A stretch of DNA of 64,000 nucleotides from Marinobacter sp. SS5-14b (GTDB lineage Bacteria; Pseudomonadota; Gammaproteobacteria; Pseudomonadales; Oleiphilaceae). Below the pieces are notes generated by a model that saw nothing but the letters and a program-made list of their open reading frames with translations, was not told the origin of the DNA and did no database searches. A program made the translations under genes and the position numbers. This document shows, one piece after another, positions 53,980 to 64,000 of this stretch; within the stretch, counting starts at the first letter, position 1; each line of letters begins with the position of its first letter. Where the stretch lies: NCBI RefSeq assembly GCF_030541005.1, contig NZ_JASSVM010000003.1, forward strand, positions 248,001 to 312,000, written 5' to 3'.

Positions 53980-54175
53980 ATAACAATCGTCCTTTTAGTA
54001 CATGCGAGTGAGCCAAACCTCATTCAAAGAGTATAACTCCCCGAGCCACCTGCGCCCATGCCGAAACACTGCGCCAATCGTCGTATTGCCCCATAGCCCG
54101 TGTAGCGTGGCGAAAAATCGTGAAATAAGCGACAATACCGCGCCCAAAATCCATCCAGCTGGCAGGAAAATCCTG

Positions 54176-55309
54176 ATGACAGAAGCCATGTCTACCGAAA
54201 CCGTTGCGACCCTGACGCCTTGGCAGCGCTACCAAAAGGATCTCGAGCGCCCGGATTTTCACAAAGACCCGGCTCAGGAAGATGCCGTCCGGCGCTTACA
54301 AGCACTGTACGACAAACTGGCAGAAGCTGAAAGCGAACGAAACAAAGGGCTCGCAAAACTGCGCCGCAAGCTCAAAAAGGGCAGAGAAGAGCCCGTTAAA
54401 GGTTTGTACTTTTGGGGTGGCGTTGGCCGGGGCAAAACCTATCTGATGGACACCTTCTACGAGTCACTGCCGTTTGACCGAAAAATGCGTGTGCATTTTC
54501 ACCGCTTCATGCAACGCGTTCACAATGAACTCAAGAAACTCAAAGGCGAAAAAAACCCGCTCGAAATGGTAGCGAAAACTTTTGCCGACGAAACCCGAGT
54601 CATCTGTTTTGACGAGTTTTTCGTGTCGGATATTGGTGATGCCATGATTCTGGCTACCCTGATGGAAGGTCTGTTCAGCCGCGGCGTTACCTTGGTATGT
54701 ACGTCGAACATCGTTCCCGACGGCCTCTATAAAGATGGCTTGCAGCGAGCTCGCTTCATGCCGGCTATCGAGTTGGTCAAAAAGTACACCGATGTCGTCA
54801 ACGTAGACGGCGGAGTGGATTACCGTCTGCGCACCCTGGAACAGGCTGAGCTGTACCACTGCCCGCTGGACAGCGAAGCGGATAACAGCCTGCGCAGCAG
54901 TTTCGATGCCCTTGCGGTTGAAGCCGGCAAGCACAGTAAAACGATGGAAATTAACGGTCGCAAAATTCCGGCCCAGGCTCATGCGGACGATGTCGTCTGG
55001 TTTGATTTCAAAGACGTGTGTGATGGTCCCCGCAGTCAGAACGATTACATAGAAATGGCTCGCCAGTTCCACGCGATCATCATCAGCAATGTGCCGGTTA
55101 TGGGCAAAGACAAAGATGATCAGGCCCGCCGCTTTATTAATATGATTGACGAGTTCTACGACCGCAACGTCAAAGTGATCATGTCCGCTGCCGCTCCTAT
55201 TACCGGGCTTTACTCTGGCGGCCGACTGAATTTCGAATTTGAGCGTACCGAATCTCGCCTGCTGGAAATGCAGTCCCGTGAGTATCTTGAAGCGCCCCAT
55301 AAGCCATAA
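54176..55309 (+). CDS. zapE: Cell division ATPase ZapE
   Basis: AFG1-like P-loop ATPase that associates with the Z-ring. The 377-residue protein has Walker A GGVGRGKTYL near 80-89 and Walker B VICFDEFFV. The ATG at 54176 (MTEAMSTET) follows AGGA by 8 nt; the frame extends upstream without a better start. rplM and rpsI, its usual downstream neighbours, are absent, and a thiolase follows instead. Confidence 0.94.
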   Translation: MTEAMSTETVATLTPWQRYQKDLERPDFHKDPAQEDAVRRLQALYDKLAEAESERNKGLAKLRRKLKKGREEPVKGLYFWGGVGRGKTYLMDTFYESLPFDRKMRVHFHRFMQRVHNELKKLKGEKNPLEMVAKTFADETRVICFDEFFVSDIGDAMILATLMEGLFSRGVTLVCTSNIVPDGLYKDGLQRARFMPAIELVKKYTDVVNVDGGVDYRLRTLEQAELYHCPLDSEADNSLRSSFDALAVEAGKHSKTMEINGRKIPAQAHADDVVWFDFKDVCDGPRSQNDYIEMARQFHAIIISNVPVMGKDKDDQARRFINMIDEFYDRNVKVIMSAAAPITGLYSGGRLNFEFERTESRLLEMQSREYLEAPHKP

Positions 55310-55340
55310 ATCAAAAGAACCAAAACTGAGAGGTCACAAC

Positions 55341-56525
55341 ATGAGCCAGGACAACGTCGTTATTGTGAGTGGTGTGCGCACCCCTATGGGCGGATTTATG
55401 GGCAGTCTTGCCCCGGTCTCTGCGCCGGAGCTGGGTGCCATCACGATCGCGGAAGCGGTCAAGCGCGCCGGCTTGCAGCCAGAGGACATTCAGGAAGTGA
55501 TCATGGGCAACGTGCTGCCCGCCGGTCTCAAGCAGGGTCCTGCGCGTCAGGCTATGCGCAAAGCCGGCTTGCCGGACGGTACTGGTGCCACCACCATCAA
55601 CAAACTGTGCGGCTCCGGCATGAAGGCCACCATGTTCGCCCATGACCTGATCAAGGCAGGTACCAACGACGTCATGGTCGCCGGTGGCATGGAGAGCATG
55701 TCTAACGCCCCTTATGTTCTGATCGGCGCTCGCCAGGGTTACCGCATGGGGCCTGGCCAGGCACCCCAGGACCACATGTTCCTCGACGGCCTGGAAGACG
55801 CCGAAACCGGTCGCCTGATGGGTGCCTTCGCCCAGGAAATGGCAGACAAGAAAGGTTACACCCGGGAAGAAATGGACGACTACGCCATCACCTCCCTGAC
55901 CCGCGCCAAAAAAGCCATCGACGAGGGCCTGCTGAAGGATGAAATCATCCCGGTCACCGTCAAAACCCGCAAGGGCGACGTGATCGTTGAAGATGACGAA
56001 CAGCCTCACAATGCCAACATTGAAAAAATCCCGACCCTGCGTCCGGCTTTCGCAAAAGACGGCACCGTGACGGCAGCGAACGCTTCATCCATCTCCGACG
56101 GTGCCTCTGCTCTGGTACTGATGCGTGAATCCGAAGCCGAAAAGCGTGGCCTTAAGCCGATGGCTCGCATTGTTGCTCACAGTACTCACTCCCAGCACCC
56201 GAGCGAATTTACCTGCGCACCGGTTGGCGCTATTGAAAGCTTGTTCAGGAAAACCGGTTGGAGCAAAGACGATGTTGACCTCTTCGAAATCAACGAGGCC
56301 TTTGCCATGGTTGCCATGATGCCCATCAGAGAGCTGGGCCTGGACCCAGACAAGGTGAACATACACGGCGGTGCCTGCGCCCAGGGCCACCCGGTTGGCT
56401 CCACCGGTTCCCGCTTACTGGTCACCCTGATGCACTCTCTGCAGCGCTACGGAAAGAAAAGAGGCATTGCAGCTTTGTGCATTGGTGGTGGCGAGGCGAC
56501 CGCTATGGCGATTGAAGTGTTTTGA
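55341..56525 (+). CDS. Thiolase (acetyl-CoA acetyltransferase type)
   Basis: Thiolase of 394 residues that condenses or cleaves acyl-CoA. The catalytic residues are C90 (NKLCGSGMKA), H350 (AQGHPVGSTGS) and C380 (LCIGGGEATA). The family loop is HPVGSTG in place of the commoner HPLGASG. It is 31 bp after zapE but functionally fits better with the downstream DUF1302/DUF1329 genes. A hairpin follows its stop. Confidence 0.94.
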   Translation: MSQDNVVIVSGVRTPMGGFMGSLAPVSAPELGAITIAEAVKRAGLQPEDIQEVIMGNVLPAGLKQGPARQAMRKAGLPDGTGATTINKLCGSGMKATMFAHDLIKAGTNDVMVAGGMESMSNAPYVLIGARQGYRMGPGQAPQDHMFLDGLEDAETGRLMGAFAQEMADKKGYTREEMDDYAITSLTRAKKAIDEGLLKDEIIPVTVKTRKGDVIVEDDEQPHNANIEKIPTLRPAFAKDGTVTAANASSISDGASALVLMRESEAEKRGLKPMARIVAHSTHSQHPSEFTCAPVGAIESLFRKTGWSKDDVDLFEINEAFAMVAMMPIRELGLDPDKVNIHGGACAQGHPVGSTGSRLLVTLMHSLQRYGKKRGIAALCIGGGEATAMAIEVF

Positions 56526-56531
56526 TTTGCC

Positions 56532-56556
56532 GGGCCCAAGCCCCTGTCTTGGGCCC
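56532..56556 (+). terminator. Hairpin after the thiolase gene
   Basis: Perfect 9-bp inverted repeat GGGCCCAAG/CTTGGGCCC (56532-56540 and 56548-56556) with a 7-nt loop, 6 bp after the thiolase stop. There is no T-run, so it is either a weak terminator or an mRNA 3' end stabiliser. Confidence 0.5.
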
Positions 56557-56798
56557 ACGATTATCCCCTGAACAGTAACATTCCCAAAGTGGTTGCATCC
56601 CGGAATCTTGTCTATAGTGTGGAGGTGCGAGAACAGCGGCTGACAGAGAGTGATAGCAAAATCATACTTTTGACTGATCAAAGCCGCCAAAGGCGTTAGC
56701 TATAGTGCAAGCATAACGGCACTGTATTCCAAGCCGCAGAACACCAAACAACAGAACAACCGAGCAGCGACTCAGAACAACAACGGAGTAGCCTTCCA

Positions 56799-58691
56799 AT
56801 GACAAGAAAAACTCAACCCTGGCAGCGCTGGACCAAGTTACCACTTGCCGTCGCCATCGCCGCTGGCGTAGCCAGCCCGGTCTTTGCTGTTTCGTTTCCC
56901 TTGGGGGATGCCGGGCAGGCACAATTTAATACCACGCTTTCAGCAGGTGTTGGCTGGCGGGTAGAGGATCCTGACCAGCGGCTCATTGCCCAAGGTAACC
57001 TTGGTCCCTCATACGCGTACACGACACGTGGCTCCTCGACCAACAACTACGATGACGGCAACCTGAATTTCGAAAAAGGCGATACCTACTCAAAAGTTGT
57101 TAAAGGCAACAGTGAGTTGTTCATCGACTACTCCGTGGACAGTAGCGTTTTGACCCGCGTTGGCGGCCTGCTCCGTGGGCGGTACTGGTATGACTTCGAA
57201 CTGAAAGACGAGAACCGCGCGATTGACCCGGTCGGTCAACGCCGTGAGCTCAGCCGGGACGGCAAAGACAATGCCTCCGGTGGTGAATTTCTCGATGCTT
57301 ACGTTTTCTCGGATTGGTACTTTGGTAATGTGCCAGTGAGCCTTCGTTACGGTAAGCAGGTCGTTTCCTGGGGTGAAAGCACGTTCATTCAGGGGGGGAT
57401 CAATACCATTAACCCGGTCGATATTCCTGCCTTCCGCGCTCCCGGTGCCGAGCTGAAGGACGCCCTGTTGCCGGTGGAAATGTTCTACATGTCGGCGGGT
57501 GTGACGGAGAACATCACCCTCGAAACGTTCGTACAGACCGATTGGGAAAAAGTTCGCATTGATGACTGCGGAACCTTCTTCTCTACGAATGATTTCGTAG
57601 CCGACGGCTGTGGCCCTGTGCTTCTGGCCGGTCAGTTGCCAGATTCCCAAGCCTACGCTCAAGGTTTTATTACACCCCGTGGAGGAGATCGGGAAGCGGA
57701 CTCCAAAGACCAGTTTGGCGTAGCTATGCGCTGGTACGTGCCTGAGCTGAATGACTCTGAACTCGGCTTCTATTACATCCAGTACAACAGTCGTCTGCCG
57801 TATATCAGTGGTTTCGTCAGTAATCCTTCCGCTCCGACAACCGGGCAGACGAATGATCGCACCAAGGATTTTGTCAGATTCCCTGCTTATTACATTGAGT
57901 ACCCAGAGAACATCAAACTTTACGGTGTCAGTATCAACACCACTACGCCTGGAGGTTGGTCCCTTGGTGCTGAGTATAGCTTCAGAGAGGATCTGCCGAT
58001 TCAGGGGAATGCGTTTGAGCTGATCTATGGTGGCCTCCAGCAGGTTAACCCGGAAACCGGTGAGCCTGTAAGTTTGCTTCAAAAGCAGCGCCTCGAAGAG
58101 TCCGGTGGTGCCAATCTGGCTGGCACGGAAGTGGATGGCTACGATCGTTTTAATGTCTCTCAGGCACAGATGACACTGATCAAGTTCTTTGATCAGGTCA
58201 TGGGCGCCAGTCGCATGTCGTTCATCTCTGAGATTGGCGCGACTTACGTTCATGATCTACCGGGGCTGGATGAAGCTCGTTACGGTCGCTCCGGCACGTT
58301 CGGCATTGGCACTTTGCCAGGCGGTGCCTGTGATGGAACTGGCACTACCGGTGCTGCTCTTAACATCAATCCCAGCAATTGCACCAACGACGGCTTCGTC
58401 ACTGATTTTTCGTGGGGATACCGTGCTCGCGTAATCTGGGATTACCCGAATGCGCTGGCGGGAATCAACCTGTCTCCTGGCATTGCCTGGACTCATGATG
58501 TAAAAGGCTACGGCCCACAACCCGGCGGTGCCTTCAACGAAGGCAACAAATCCATCGGTCTGTCCCTGACTGGCGTATATCAGAACAAGATCACCGGCAA
58601 CATCGGCTACACGAACTATTTCGGTGGCAAGCCGTATAACGAGCTGACCGATCGTGATTTTGTGAGCGCAAGCGTTTCATATTCATTCTGA
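56799..58691 (+). CDS. DUF1302 family outer-membrane-type protein
   Basis: Protein of 630 residues with an N-terminal signal peptide (LAVAIAAGVASPVFAVSF, cleavage near residue 30). A long body has alternating aromatic strands and a C-terminal Phe (VSASVSYSF), the pattern of an outer-membrane beta-barrel. It resembles DUF1302 proteins, of unknown function, often paired with DUF1329. The pair is often found near RND exporters or fatty-acid genes. About 270 bp of leader or promoter sequence precedes it. Confidence 0.85.
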   Translation: MTRKTQPWQRWTKLPLAVAIAAGVASPVFAVSFPLGDAGQAQFNTTLSAGVGWRVEDPDQRLIAQGNLGPSYAYTTRGSSTNNYDDGNLNFEKGDTYSKVVKGNSELFIDYSVDSSVLTRVGGLLRGRYWYDFELKDENRAIDPVGQRRELSRDGKDNASGGEFLDAYVFSDWYFGNVPVSLRYGKQVVSWGESTFIQGGINTINPVDIPAFRAPGAELKDALLPVEMFYMSAGVTENITLETFVQTDWEKVRIDDCGTFFSTNDFVADGCGPVLLAGQLPDSQAYAQGFITPRGGDREADSKDQFGVAMRWYVPELNDSELGFYYIQYNSRLPYISGFVSNPSAPTTGQTNDRTKDFVRFPAYYIEYPENIKLYGVSINTTTPGGWSLGAEYSFREDLPIQGNAFELIYGGLQQVNPETGEPVSLLQKQRLEESGGANLAGTEVDGYDRFNVSQAQMTLIKFFDQVMGASRMSFISEIGATYVHDLPGLDEARYGRSGTFGIGTLPGGACDGTGTTGAALNINPSNCTNDGFVTDFSWGYRARVIWDYPNALAGINLSPGIAWTHDVKGYGPQPGGAFNEGNKSIGLSLTGVYQNKITGNIGYTNYFGGKPYNELTDRDFVSASVSYSF

Positions 58692-58724
58692 ACCGGACAG
58701 AATTTGTTCAACGAGGTAACTTAA

Positions 58725-60086
58725 ATGAAACTGAACAAGAAACTCATGGCCACAGGCGTACTGGCTGCAAGTTTATTTGCTGGCCAGGCCTGGGGCGCGG
58801 TTTCTGCCGGCGAAGCAGCCAAGCTTGGCGATACCCTGACTCCGATGGGAGCAGAAAAGGCTGGTAATGGCGGAGCCATTCCCGCATGGACCGGTGGGCT
58901 TAAAACGCCTCCTGCCGGTTATAAGGGCGACGGCATCTACGTTAATCCGTTCCCGAATGAAACCCCGGAGTTCGTGATTGATCAGAGCAACGTTGATCAA
59001 TACGCCGACAAGCTGTCGCCGGGCCAGGTCGCGATGATTCGCCAGTATCCGGATTACAAGCTCCCGGTATACCCGACTCACCGTACTGCGGTTTACCCTC
59101 AGGACATCATGGATGAAACCGTCAAGAACGCGACGGCTTCAGAGCTGATCCAGGGCGGTAACGGCATTGGCAACTACGCAAACGCAACCCCATTCCCGAT
59201 TCCCCAGAATGGTCTGGAAGTGATCTGGAACCACATCACTCGCTACCGTGGTGGCTCGGTTCAGCGTAACGTTGGACAGGCTACCCCGACGGCTGGTGGT
59301 GACTTCTCAGTAGTCAAGTTTCAGGATGAATTGACCTGGAACAGCTATCTGACAGACTACACCCCGGGTCAGGACGACAACGTTCTGTTCTTCTTCAAGC
59401 AGGCCATCACCGGGCCGGCTCGACTGGCGGGTAACGTGCTGTTGGTTCACGAAACGCTGGATCAGGTCAAAGAACCACGTCGTGCATGGATTTACAACGC
59501 CGGCCAGCGTCGCGTTCGTCGTGCACCGCAGGTAGCCTATGACGGCCCGGGTACCGCAGCTGACGGTATGCGTACGTCAGACAACTTCGACATGTTCAAC
59601 GGTGCTCCGGATCGTTACAACTGGGAGTTGATCGGCAAAAAAGAGATGTACGTTCCGTATAACTCCTACAAGCTGGTAGATCGCAGCCTGACGTATGATG
59701 AAATCATCAAGCCTGGCCACATCAATCAGGATCTGGCCCGTTATGAATTGCACCGTGTGTGGCACGTACGCGCTACCCTGAAGGAAGGTGAGCGCCACGT
59801 ATACGCACAGCGGGACTTCTATATTGATGAGGATACCTGGCAGGCATCGGTCATTGATCATTACGATGGTCGTGGTGAGCTCTGGCGTGTTGCTGAAGCC
59901 CATAGCATGCAGTTCTACGATCAGGAAGTGCCCTGGTACGCGATCGAAGTGCTGTACGACCTTCTCTCTGGTCGCTACCTGGCCCTTGGCCTGACCAATG
60001 AAGAAAACAACCCGTACACCTTTGGTGTTGAGCGTCAGTCTCGTGACTTCACGCCAGCAGCATTGCGCCGCGCGGGCACACGCTAA
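58725..60086 (+). CDS. DUF1329 family envelope protein
   Basis: Protein of 453 residues with a signal peptide (MATGVLAASLFAGQAWGAVS, cleavage near residue 25). Its repeated strands with NWELIGKKEMYVPYN and VDRSLTYDEI motifs are typical of DUF1329 (LolA/LolB-like lipid-binding fold by family description). It follows the DUF1302 gene by 33 bp and ends at a strong terminator, so the two form an operon. A joint role in moving a hydrophobic substrate across the envelope is inferred. Confidence 0.87.
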   Translation: MKLNKKLMATGVLAASLFAGQAWGAVSAGEAAKLGDTLTPMGAEKAGNGGAIPAWTGGLKTPPAGYKGDGIYVNPFPNETPEFVIDQSNVDQYADKLSPGQVAMIRQYPDYKLPVYPTHRTAVYPQDIMDETVKNATASELIQGGNGIGNYANATPFPIPQNGLEVIWNHITRYRGGSVQRNVGQATPTAGGDFSVVKFQDELTWNSYLTDYTPGQDDNVLFFFKQAITGPARLAGNVLLVHETLDQVKEPRRAWIYNAGQRRVRRAPQVAYDGPGTAADGMRTSDNFDMFNGAPDRYNWELIGKKEMYVPYNSYKLVDRSLTYDEIIKPGHINQDLARYELHRVWHVRATLKEGERHVYAQRDFYIDEDTWQASVIDHYDGRGELWRVAEAHSMQFYDQEVPWYAIEVLYDLLSGRYLALGLTNEENNPYTFGVERQSRDFTPAALRRAGTR

Positions 60087-60107
60087 GCTTCATTTGCTTC
60101 TGGCGTG

Positions 60108-60146
60108 AAAACGGCGAGCCATTTCGAATGGCTCGCCGTTTTTTTT
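60108..60146 (+). terminator. Intrinsic terminator after the DUF1329 gene
   Basis: Stem of 16 bp (60108-60123 and 60127-60142; ACGGCGAGCCATT/AATGGCTCGCCGT) with a TCG loop, followed by a run of T to 60146. It ends the DUF1302-DUF1329 operon before the regulator gene. Confidence 0.93.
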
Positions 60147-60373
60147 GTCTGGCTGATAGTCCAGCCCCTCGCTATAGCAATGGTGCTTCCGTGTTGAAAA
60201 CTCGCCGCTTACAATCTCTTTACACGTCAAATTTTTGCAGATCACCTAGCCTTTGGTTTAACCTTCACCCCAGAACATCATACTAAAGGCGTACCCGATG
60301 CAGGGCGCCAAGCCTAAAACAGAAGCGATTCATCTTATATACCGGGTAGCTTGAGCTTCTGATCCGGTTTTGA

Positions 60374-63073
60374 ATGGGGCAGAGCGTGAAATCCTTGAAC
60401 GAAGGCTGTGCAGCCAACGACGAGTTCCAGACTGCTAACACAGGTATTCAGCATGGCGAACTGGTGCGAGATCTTCTTGAGCACCGGCTTCAGATTCCGG
60501 CCATTCCCTCGGACAGGTTGATACGTCCGGAACTGGATCAGATGATTCGCGATGCCCTTATGCCCGGCCAGGTGTTTTTTCTTGAGGCCCCCGGTGGCTA
60601 TGGCAAAACCCATTCGTTGGTGAGTGCGCTGGTTGGGTCCCCCGATAATTCCGGTATGCCGACCGTGCGCTGGGTATCACTGAATGCGGGTGATAACGCC
60701 CCCTCCCGGTTTCTTTCCCTGCTCGCCACTGCCCTCAGGCTGCCTGATCTGGCCCAGCGCAATAGCGGTACCTTTGACGACCATCTGGCGATGATGCTGG
60801 TTGCCAAAGCCCGGCAGGCTGGGGACCGCCCGGAGGTTCTGGTGCTGGACAACTTTCAGCACCTCACCAATCCGGCCGTTACTGGCCTTTTGCATCACTT
60901 GATGAGTCATATTCCTCAGAACCTGGCCATCGCCATTATTTCCCGTTTACCTCTTCCGTTTGAGAGCCACACCCTGCAACTCAATGGCAACTACCGGCGA
61001 CTAGGCAGTGATCGCCTTGAGCTCACGCGCTCTGAAACCTTCGAGTTTTTTCATCAGGCTCGGGCTCATAGCCACATCACCAGCGTGGCCATTGACCATA
61101 TTTACAATCTTACTGAAGGCTGGCTAACCCCCCTGGCATTGTATCGCCGGGAGTTGTCAACATCAGAGGAGCGGCGCCCCCTGCACGAAAGCCCTTATGT
61201 AGAACGGTTCTTGAAGGATTCGGTGCTCCAGCAGCTAACACCCGGCCAGATACGGTCACTAAAAGTGATGGCAGAGCCCGACAGTTGTTCTGATGAGCTT
61301 TTCTATGTGCTGAATGGTTCAGCAGGTGACGCGGATATGGCGCCGTCAGCGGCGGCAGAGCGGGGTATGCCCATCAAGCAGGCTCAGGGGCGAGGTCGTT
61401 GGTTCAGGCTTAACCCTTTGCTGCAGGCGTTCTTGCAGAGCCCACCATTGGGTGGTCATGCCACCCGCATGCTACTGGCCAGTCGGTGGTTCGGCCAGCG
61501 CCAGCAGTTCCCTGAGGCGCTGAAATACGCTCTTCTTGCGGGGGATAACGATGAGGTGATCCGTATTGCATCGGAGGGAACTGAGGCTCTCTTGCTGGGC
61601 CAGGACACCGCCTCGCTTCTGACACTGCGTAAAAGCCTGCCCGCAAACCTTCTTGAGCGTAGCGCAAGACTGCGCATTGTTTACGGGTGGGTTCATGCCA
61701 TTGGTGGCCAGTTCCGCCAGGCCAGACAGTTACTGGAAGGTTTTGCTCCGGAAGGTTGGCGTGAACACGAAGCAAGAATTTTTGCCCTGAAGGCCTTCAT
61801 TCTTCGAGGCGAAGGCTTTGTTCAGCCGGCCCTGGCCATGGCGGACAAGGCCTTGGCAACGGGTGGCCTGTCGACCCAGGCCCAACTGGTGACTCAAATC
61901 GTTCGCTCAAGCGCCTTGTGTGCCGCAGGCCGCTTTCAAGAGGCACGTGAAGCGAACCGAACCGCGGCAAAGCTGGCGCGAGAGGCGGGTGACTCCGGCT
62001 CAGAGGCGTTAGCAGTCTACGCTCACGCCAGAATTGAGTTGGGTAAGGGCGCTTTGGGTCATGCAGAACAGCTCTTGCGGACCGGTCTGGATACCGCCAT
62101 GCAGGAGCTGAACAGGCCGGCTCGTATCGGCGAGACCCGGCTTCAGTTAAATCTGGTGTTGGTGTTGTGGCACCAGGGCCGGCTAAAGGAAGCAGACCGG
62201 CTGCTGGTAAGCTGTGCCCGCCACGCGGAACAGACCCGGGATCTGGGGCTTTTACTGGCCATGGCCTTGAGAGTGTTTATGTGCAGGGCCCAGAATCGCA
62301 TAGATGATGCGTTTGTCTGGATTGGCAGGGCGGAGCGCACCATGCACGCCTGGCAAGTTGATGAATCCCTCTATGTACCGGTTCTGGAAGCACTGAAGGC
62401 CAGTTGCTGGCTCGCCTGCGGCCAGCTGGAAAGTGCTGCTCAGGCGATCGCCAAGCTCGAGCCCTACCGCCATGATGGCTGCGTACCTGAGCTATTCCCC
62501 ACCATGCCCGGTTTACTCGACTGTCTTGAGGTTCGCGCTGATATTGCGTCGGGTGACCTGATTCGGGCCAGAGACGGCCTCGAAAATATTCACTGTCGCT
62601 ATGGTGATGCACTGCCCTCGGGGCTCCAGATTCACACTGGCTTGTTGAATGCCATACTGTTGGGTGAAGAAAAGGGCTTTCAAGTCGCCAGGAAACAGCT
62701 GGAAATGGTGGTGAGTCAAGCCGCCGCGGAACACTTTATCAGTCCGTTTACCGAGCTGCTTAAAGAGCTTGCACCGTTAATGGAAAGAACGTTTTCGTTG
62801 TTGCCGGACGATGAGTTCACCCGGTCTTTGGGTGCCCTTTTCGGTTGCCAGCCTGCAGCACCGGATGTGGAGCGTTTGGCAGAGCCAATCAGTGATCGGG
62901 AACAGGGCGTACTCGAGTTAATTGCGAAGGGTCTTTCGAACCAGGAAATTGCTGACAAGCTGCATATATCCCTGCATACGGTGAAAACACACGCGCGCAG
63001 GATAAACGCCAAGCTGGATGTAAAATCCCGAACTCAGGCGATTGTCCGGGCACGGGAGCTGGGGCTGCTCTGA
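60374..63073 (+). CDS. MalT/LuxR-type large ATP-binding regulator
   Basis: STAND-type transcription regulator of 899 residues. An N-terminal P-loop ([10 protein letters not shown], about 73-82) and Walker B (VLVLDNFQH) are followed by a helical TPR-like middle region and a C-terminal LuxR HTH (about 838-899; [25 protein letters not shown]). MalT-like proteins are activated by a ligand plus ATP. Its place after the DUF1302/DUF1329 operon suggests it controls that operon. ATG at 60374 is used; a GTG at 60386 with GGGGCAG upstream is a credible alternative. Confidence 0.9.
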   Translation: MGQSVKSLNEGCAANDEFQTANTGIQHGELVRDLLEHRLQIPAIPSDRLIRPELDQMIRDALMPGQVFFLEAPGGYGKTHSLVSALVGSPDNSGMPTVRWVSLNAGDNAPSRFLSLLATALRLPDLAQRNSGTFDDHLAMMLVAKARQAGDRPEVLVLDNFQHLTNPAVTGLLHHLMSHIPQNLAIAIISRLPLPFESHTLQLNGNYRRLGSDRLELTRSETFEFFHQARAHSHITSVAIDHIYNLTEGWLTPLALYRRELSTSEERRPLHESPYVERFLKDSVLQQLTPGQIRSLKVMAEPDSCSDELFYVLNGSAGDADMAPSAAAERGMPIKQAQGRGRWFRLNPLLQAFLQSPPLGGHATRMLLASRWFGQRQQFPEALKYALLAGDNDEVIRIASEGTEALLLGQDTASLLTLRKSLPANLLERSARLRIVYGWVHAIGGQFRQARQLLEGFAPEGWREHEARIFALKAFILRGEGFVQPALAMADKALATGGLSTQAQLVTQIVRSSALCAAGRFQEAREANRTAAKLAREAGDSGSEALAVYAHARIELGKGALGHAEQLLRTGLDTAMQELNRPARIGETRLQLNLVLVLWHQGRLKEADRLLVSCARHAEQTRDLGLLLAMALRVFMCRAQNRIDDAFVWIGRAERTMHAWQVDESLYVPVLEALKASCWLACGQLESAAQAIAKLEPYRHDGCVPELFPTMPGLLDCLEVRADIASGDLIRARDGLENIHCRYGDALPSGLQIHTGLLNAILLGEEKGFQVARKQLEMVVSQAAAEHFISPFTELLKELAPLMERTFSLLPDDEFTRSLGALFGCQPAAPDVERLAEPISDREQGVLELIAKGLSNQEIADKLHISLHTVKTHARRINAKLDVKSRTQAIVRARELGLL

Positions 63074-63099
63074 GCCCCGGCGATGGTACCTGAGTGCCA

Positions 63100-63996
63100 T
63101 CAGATTTCTGTTTTGATTTGCTCGATCAAGGCGTCTTTTTCAGCCCAGATGTCGCTCACCCAGCGTTGGAAGCTGGCTCGTAGCTCACGATCCCCCTCAT
63201 AGTCCATGCCCAGAAATTGCGCCGGTACTTCACGGGTTCGGATATCAATAACAATCTTGTCTACACGCCCGCACAGGTAATCCCAAATGCCTGGCCGTCC
63301 CTTTGGATAAACGATAGTCACGTCGAGCATGGTGTGAATCATGTCACCCATGGCGCCAAAGACAAAGGCCGTGCCGCCTGCCTTGGGTTTAAGCAGGTTT
63401 TTATAGGGTGAATTCTGGCGCTGGTGCTTCTCCGGTGTAAACCGGGTGCCTTCCATAAAGTTGAAGATGGTCACCGGTGTGTAACGGAATTTTTCGCAGG
63501 CAGCTCGCGTTGCCTCAATGTCCTTGCCCTTGAGTTCCGGTCGCTTCGCGAGCTGCTCTTTGGTGTGGCGGTGCATAAAAGGAAAGTCCAGTGCCCACCA
63601 GGCAACACCCAGCAGGGGCACCCAGAACAGCTCCTTCTTGAGGAAGAATTTCAGCAACGGAATCTTGCTGTTCAGCACATACTGAATAGCGGTAATGTCA
63701 GCCCAGCTCTGGTGATTGCAGGTCACGAAATACCAGTGCTTTCGGCTCAAGGTCTGAGCGCCGCGAACGTCCCATGTCACCCTGTGGAAGGTTCGCATCA
63801 GGGTGTTGTTAAATCCGATCCAGTACCAAGCTATGCCATTGACCACGATCGTGCACGCCTTTCGAACCGAAATCATGGGCACAAACAACTTAATAATGGC
63901 AAACAGCAGAAGGAATGGCAGAAAAACCAGGGTGTTCAGCAAAATCAGCAGAATCACCAGGGCCCCTTTCAGAGGGGCGGGCAGGAAATCAAGCAT
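63100..63996 (-). CDS. 1-acyl-glycerol-3-phosphate acyltransferase-like membrane protein
   Basis: PlsC-family acyltransferase of 298 residues, like E. coli YihG. It has hydrophobic N-terminal segments (about 10-60), the HX4D motif as HQSWAD near residue 93, and a FMEGTRFTPEK block matching the conserved EGTR motif. It probably acylates lysophosphatidic acid or a related lysophospholipid at the inner membrane. It converges on the regulator gene with a 26-bp gap. The ATG at 63996 is close to the window edge but the gene looks complete. Confidence 0.9.
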   Translation of the reverse strand: MLDFLPAPLKGALVILLILLNTLVFLPFLLLFAIIKLFVPMISVRKACTIVVNGIAWYWIGFNNTLMRTFHRVTWDVRGAQTLSRKHWYFVTCNHQSWADITAIQYVLNSKIPLLKFFLKKELFWVPLLGVAWWALDFPFMHRHTKEQLAKRPELKGKDIEATRAACEKFRYTPVTIFNFMEGTRFTPEKHQRQNSPYKNLLKPKAGGTAFVFGAMGDMIHTMLDVTIVYPKGRPGIWDYLCGRVDKIVIDIRTREVPAQFLGMDYEGDRELRASFQRWVSDIWAEKDALIEQIKTEI

Positions 63997-64000
63997 GCAT

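Noticed and set aside
56655-56720. Sigma-70 promoter TTGACT ... TATAGT upstream of the DUF1302 gene
   Set aside because: The two boxes are 25 bp apart, too far for a standard promoter. I could not find a better pair, so no promoter is called.
57090-58253. Minus-strand open frame of 387 codons
   Set aside because: Antisense to the DUF1302 gene, with no recognised domain; a shadow frame.

Overview
The window is an ordinary stretch of gammaproteobacterial chromosome. Its gene content and order suggest Marinobacter or a close marine relative: lnt-corC-ybeY-phoH-miaB, mreBCD-maf-rng-yhdP, the rpoN/ptsN/lpt/kds cluster facing mlaFEDCB-ibaG-murA-hisGDC, a short-form HisG, and a DUF1302/DUF1329 pair beside a MalT-type regulator. 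This assignment rests on recognised proteins and synteny; no search was run. No rRNA, tRNA, CRISPR array, prophage or insertion-sequence transposase is visible.

Layout. 1-9 kb: partial leuS, a ybeL-like zinc-ribbon protein, then the leftward genes miaB, phoH, ybeY, corC and lnt, with trmH rightward. 9-12.1 kb: a small accessory-looking patch with a MntA/HepT-type pair, the nucleoid-associated protein YejK and a YoeB/YefM pair, separated from each other and from cysN by three copies of one palindromic repeat. 12-17 kb: cysDN, with a decayed APS-kinase-like tail on CysN, a PilZ protein and rimO. 17-22 kb: carbonic anhydrase with two-subunit pyruvate carboxylase (can-pycB-pycA) and a divergent LysR regulator, a bicarbonate-supply and anaplerosis unit. 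22-26 kb: gatCAB. 26-35 kb: mreBCD-maf-rng-yhdP-nit (cell shape, RNA processing, envelope lipid homeostasis). 35-44 kb: leftward darP, mgtE and the npr-rapZ-ptsN-hpf-rpoN-lptBAC-kdsCD block (PTS-Ntr signalling, sigma-54, LPS export, KDO synthesis). 44-53 kb: rightward mlaFEDCB-ibaG-murA-hisG-hisD-hisC and a Nif3-like gene. 53-64 kb: zapG, zapE, a thiolase, the DUF1302-DUF1329-MalT/LuxR cluster and a membrane acyltransferase.

The most unusual content is intergenic. Nine elements of about 100 bp (one enlarged to about 190 bp) share one architecture. A long basal stem, usually perfectly paired, has a sequence largely private to each copy. It encloses two short hairpins whose loops, read on one strand, are ANGGAY, with 20-22 nt between the two GGA triplets in all eight intact copies. 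The short stems change by compensatory substitution (UAC/GUA, CAC/GUG, CCC/GGG) while the loop stays fixed. ANGGA in a small hairpin loop is the known recognition signature of CsrA/RsmA, so these dispersed repeats look like paired CsrA/RsmA-type sites embedded in mRNA leaders and intergenic spacers. That reading is inference from sequence. A second family of three repeats has the same plan, a conserved cap on private arms, but without GGA hairpins.
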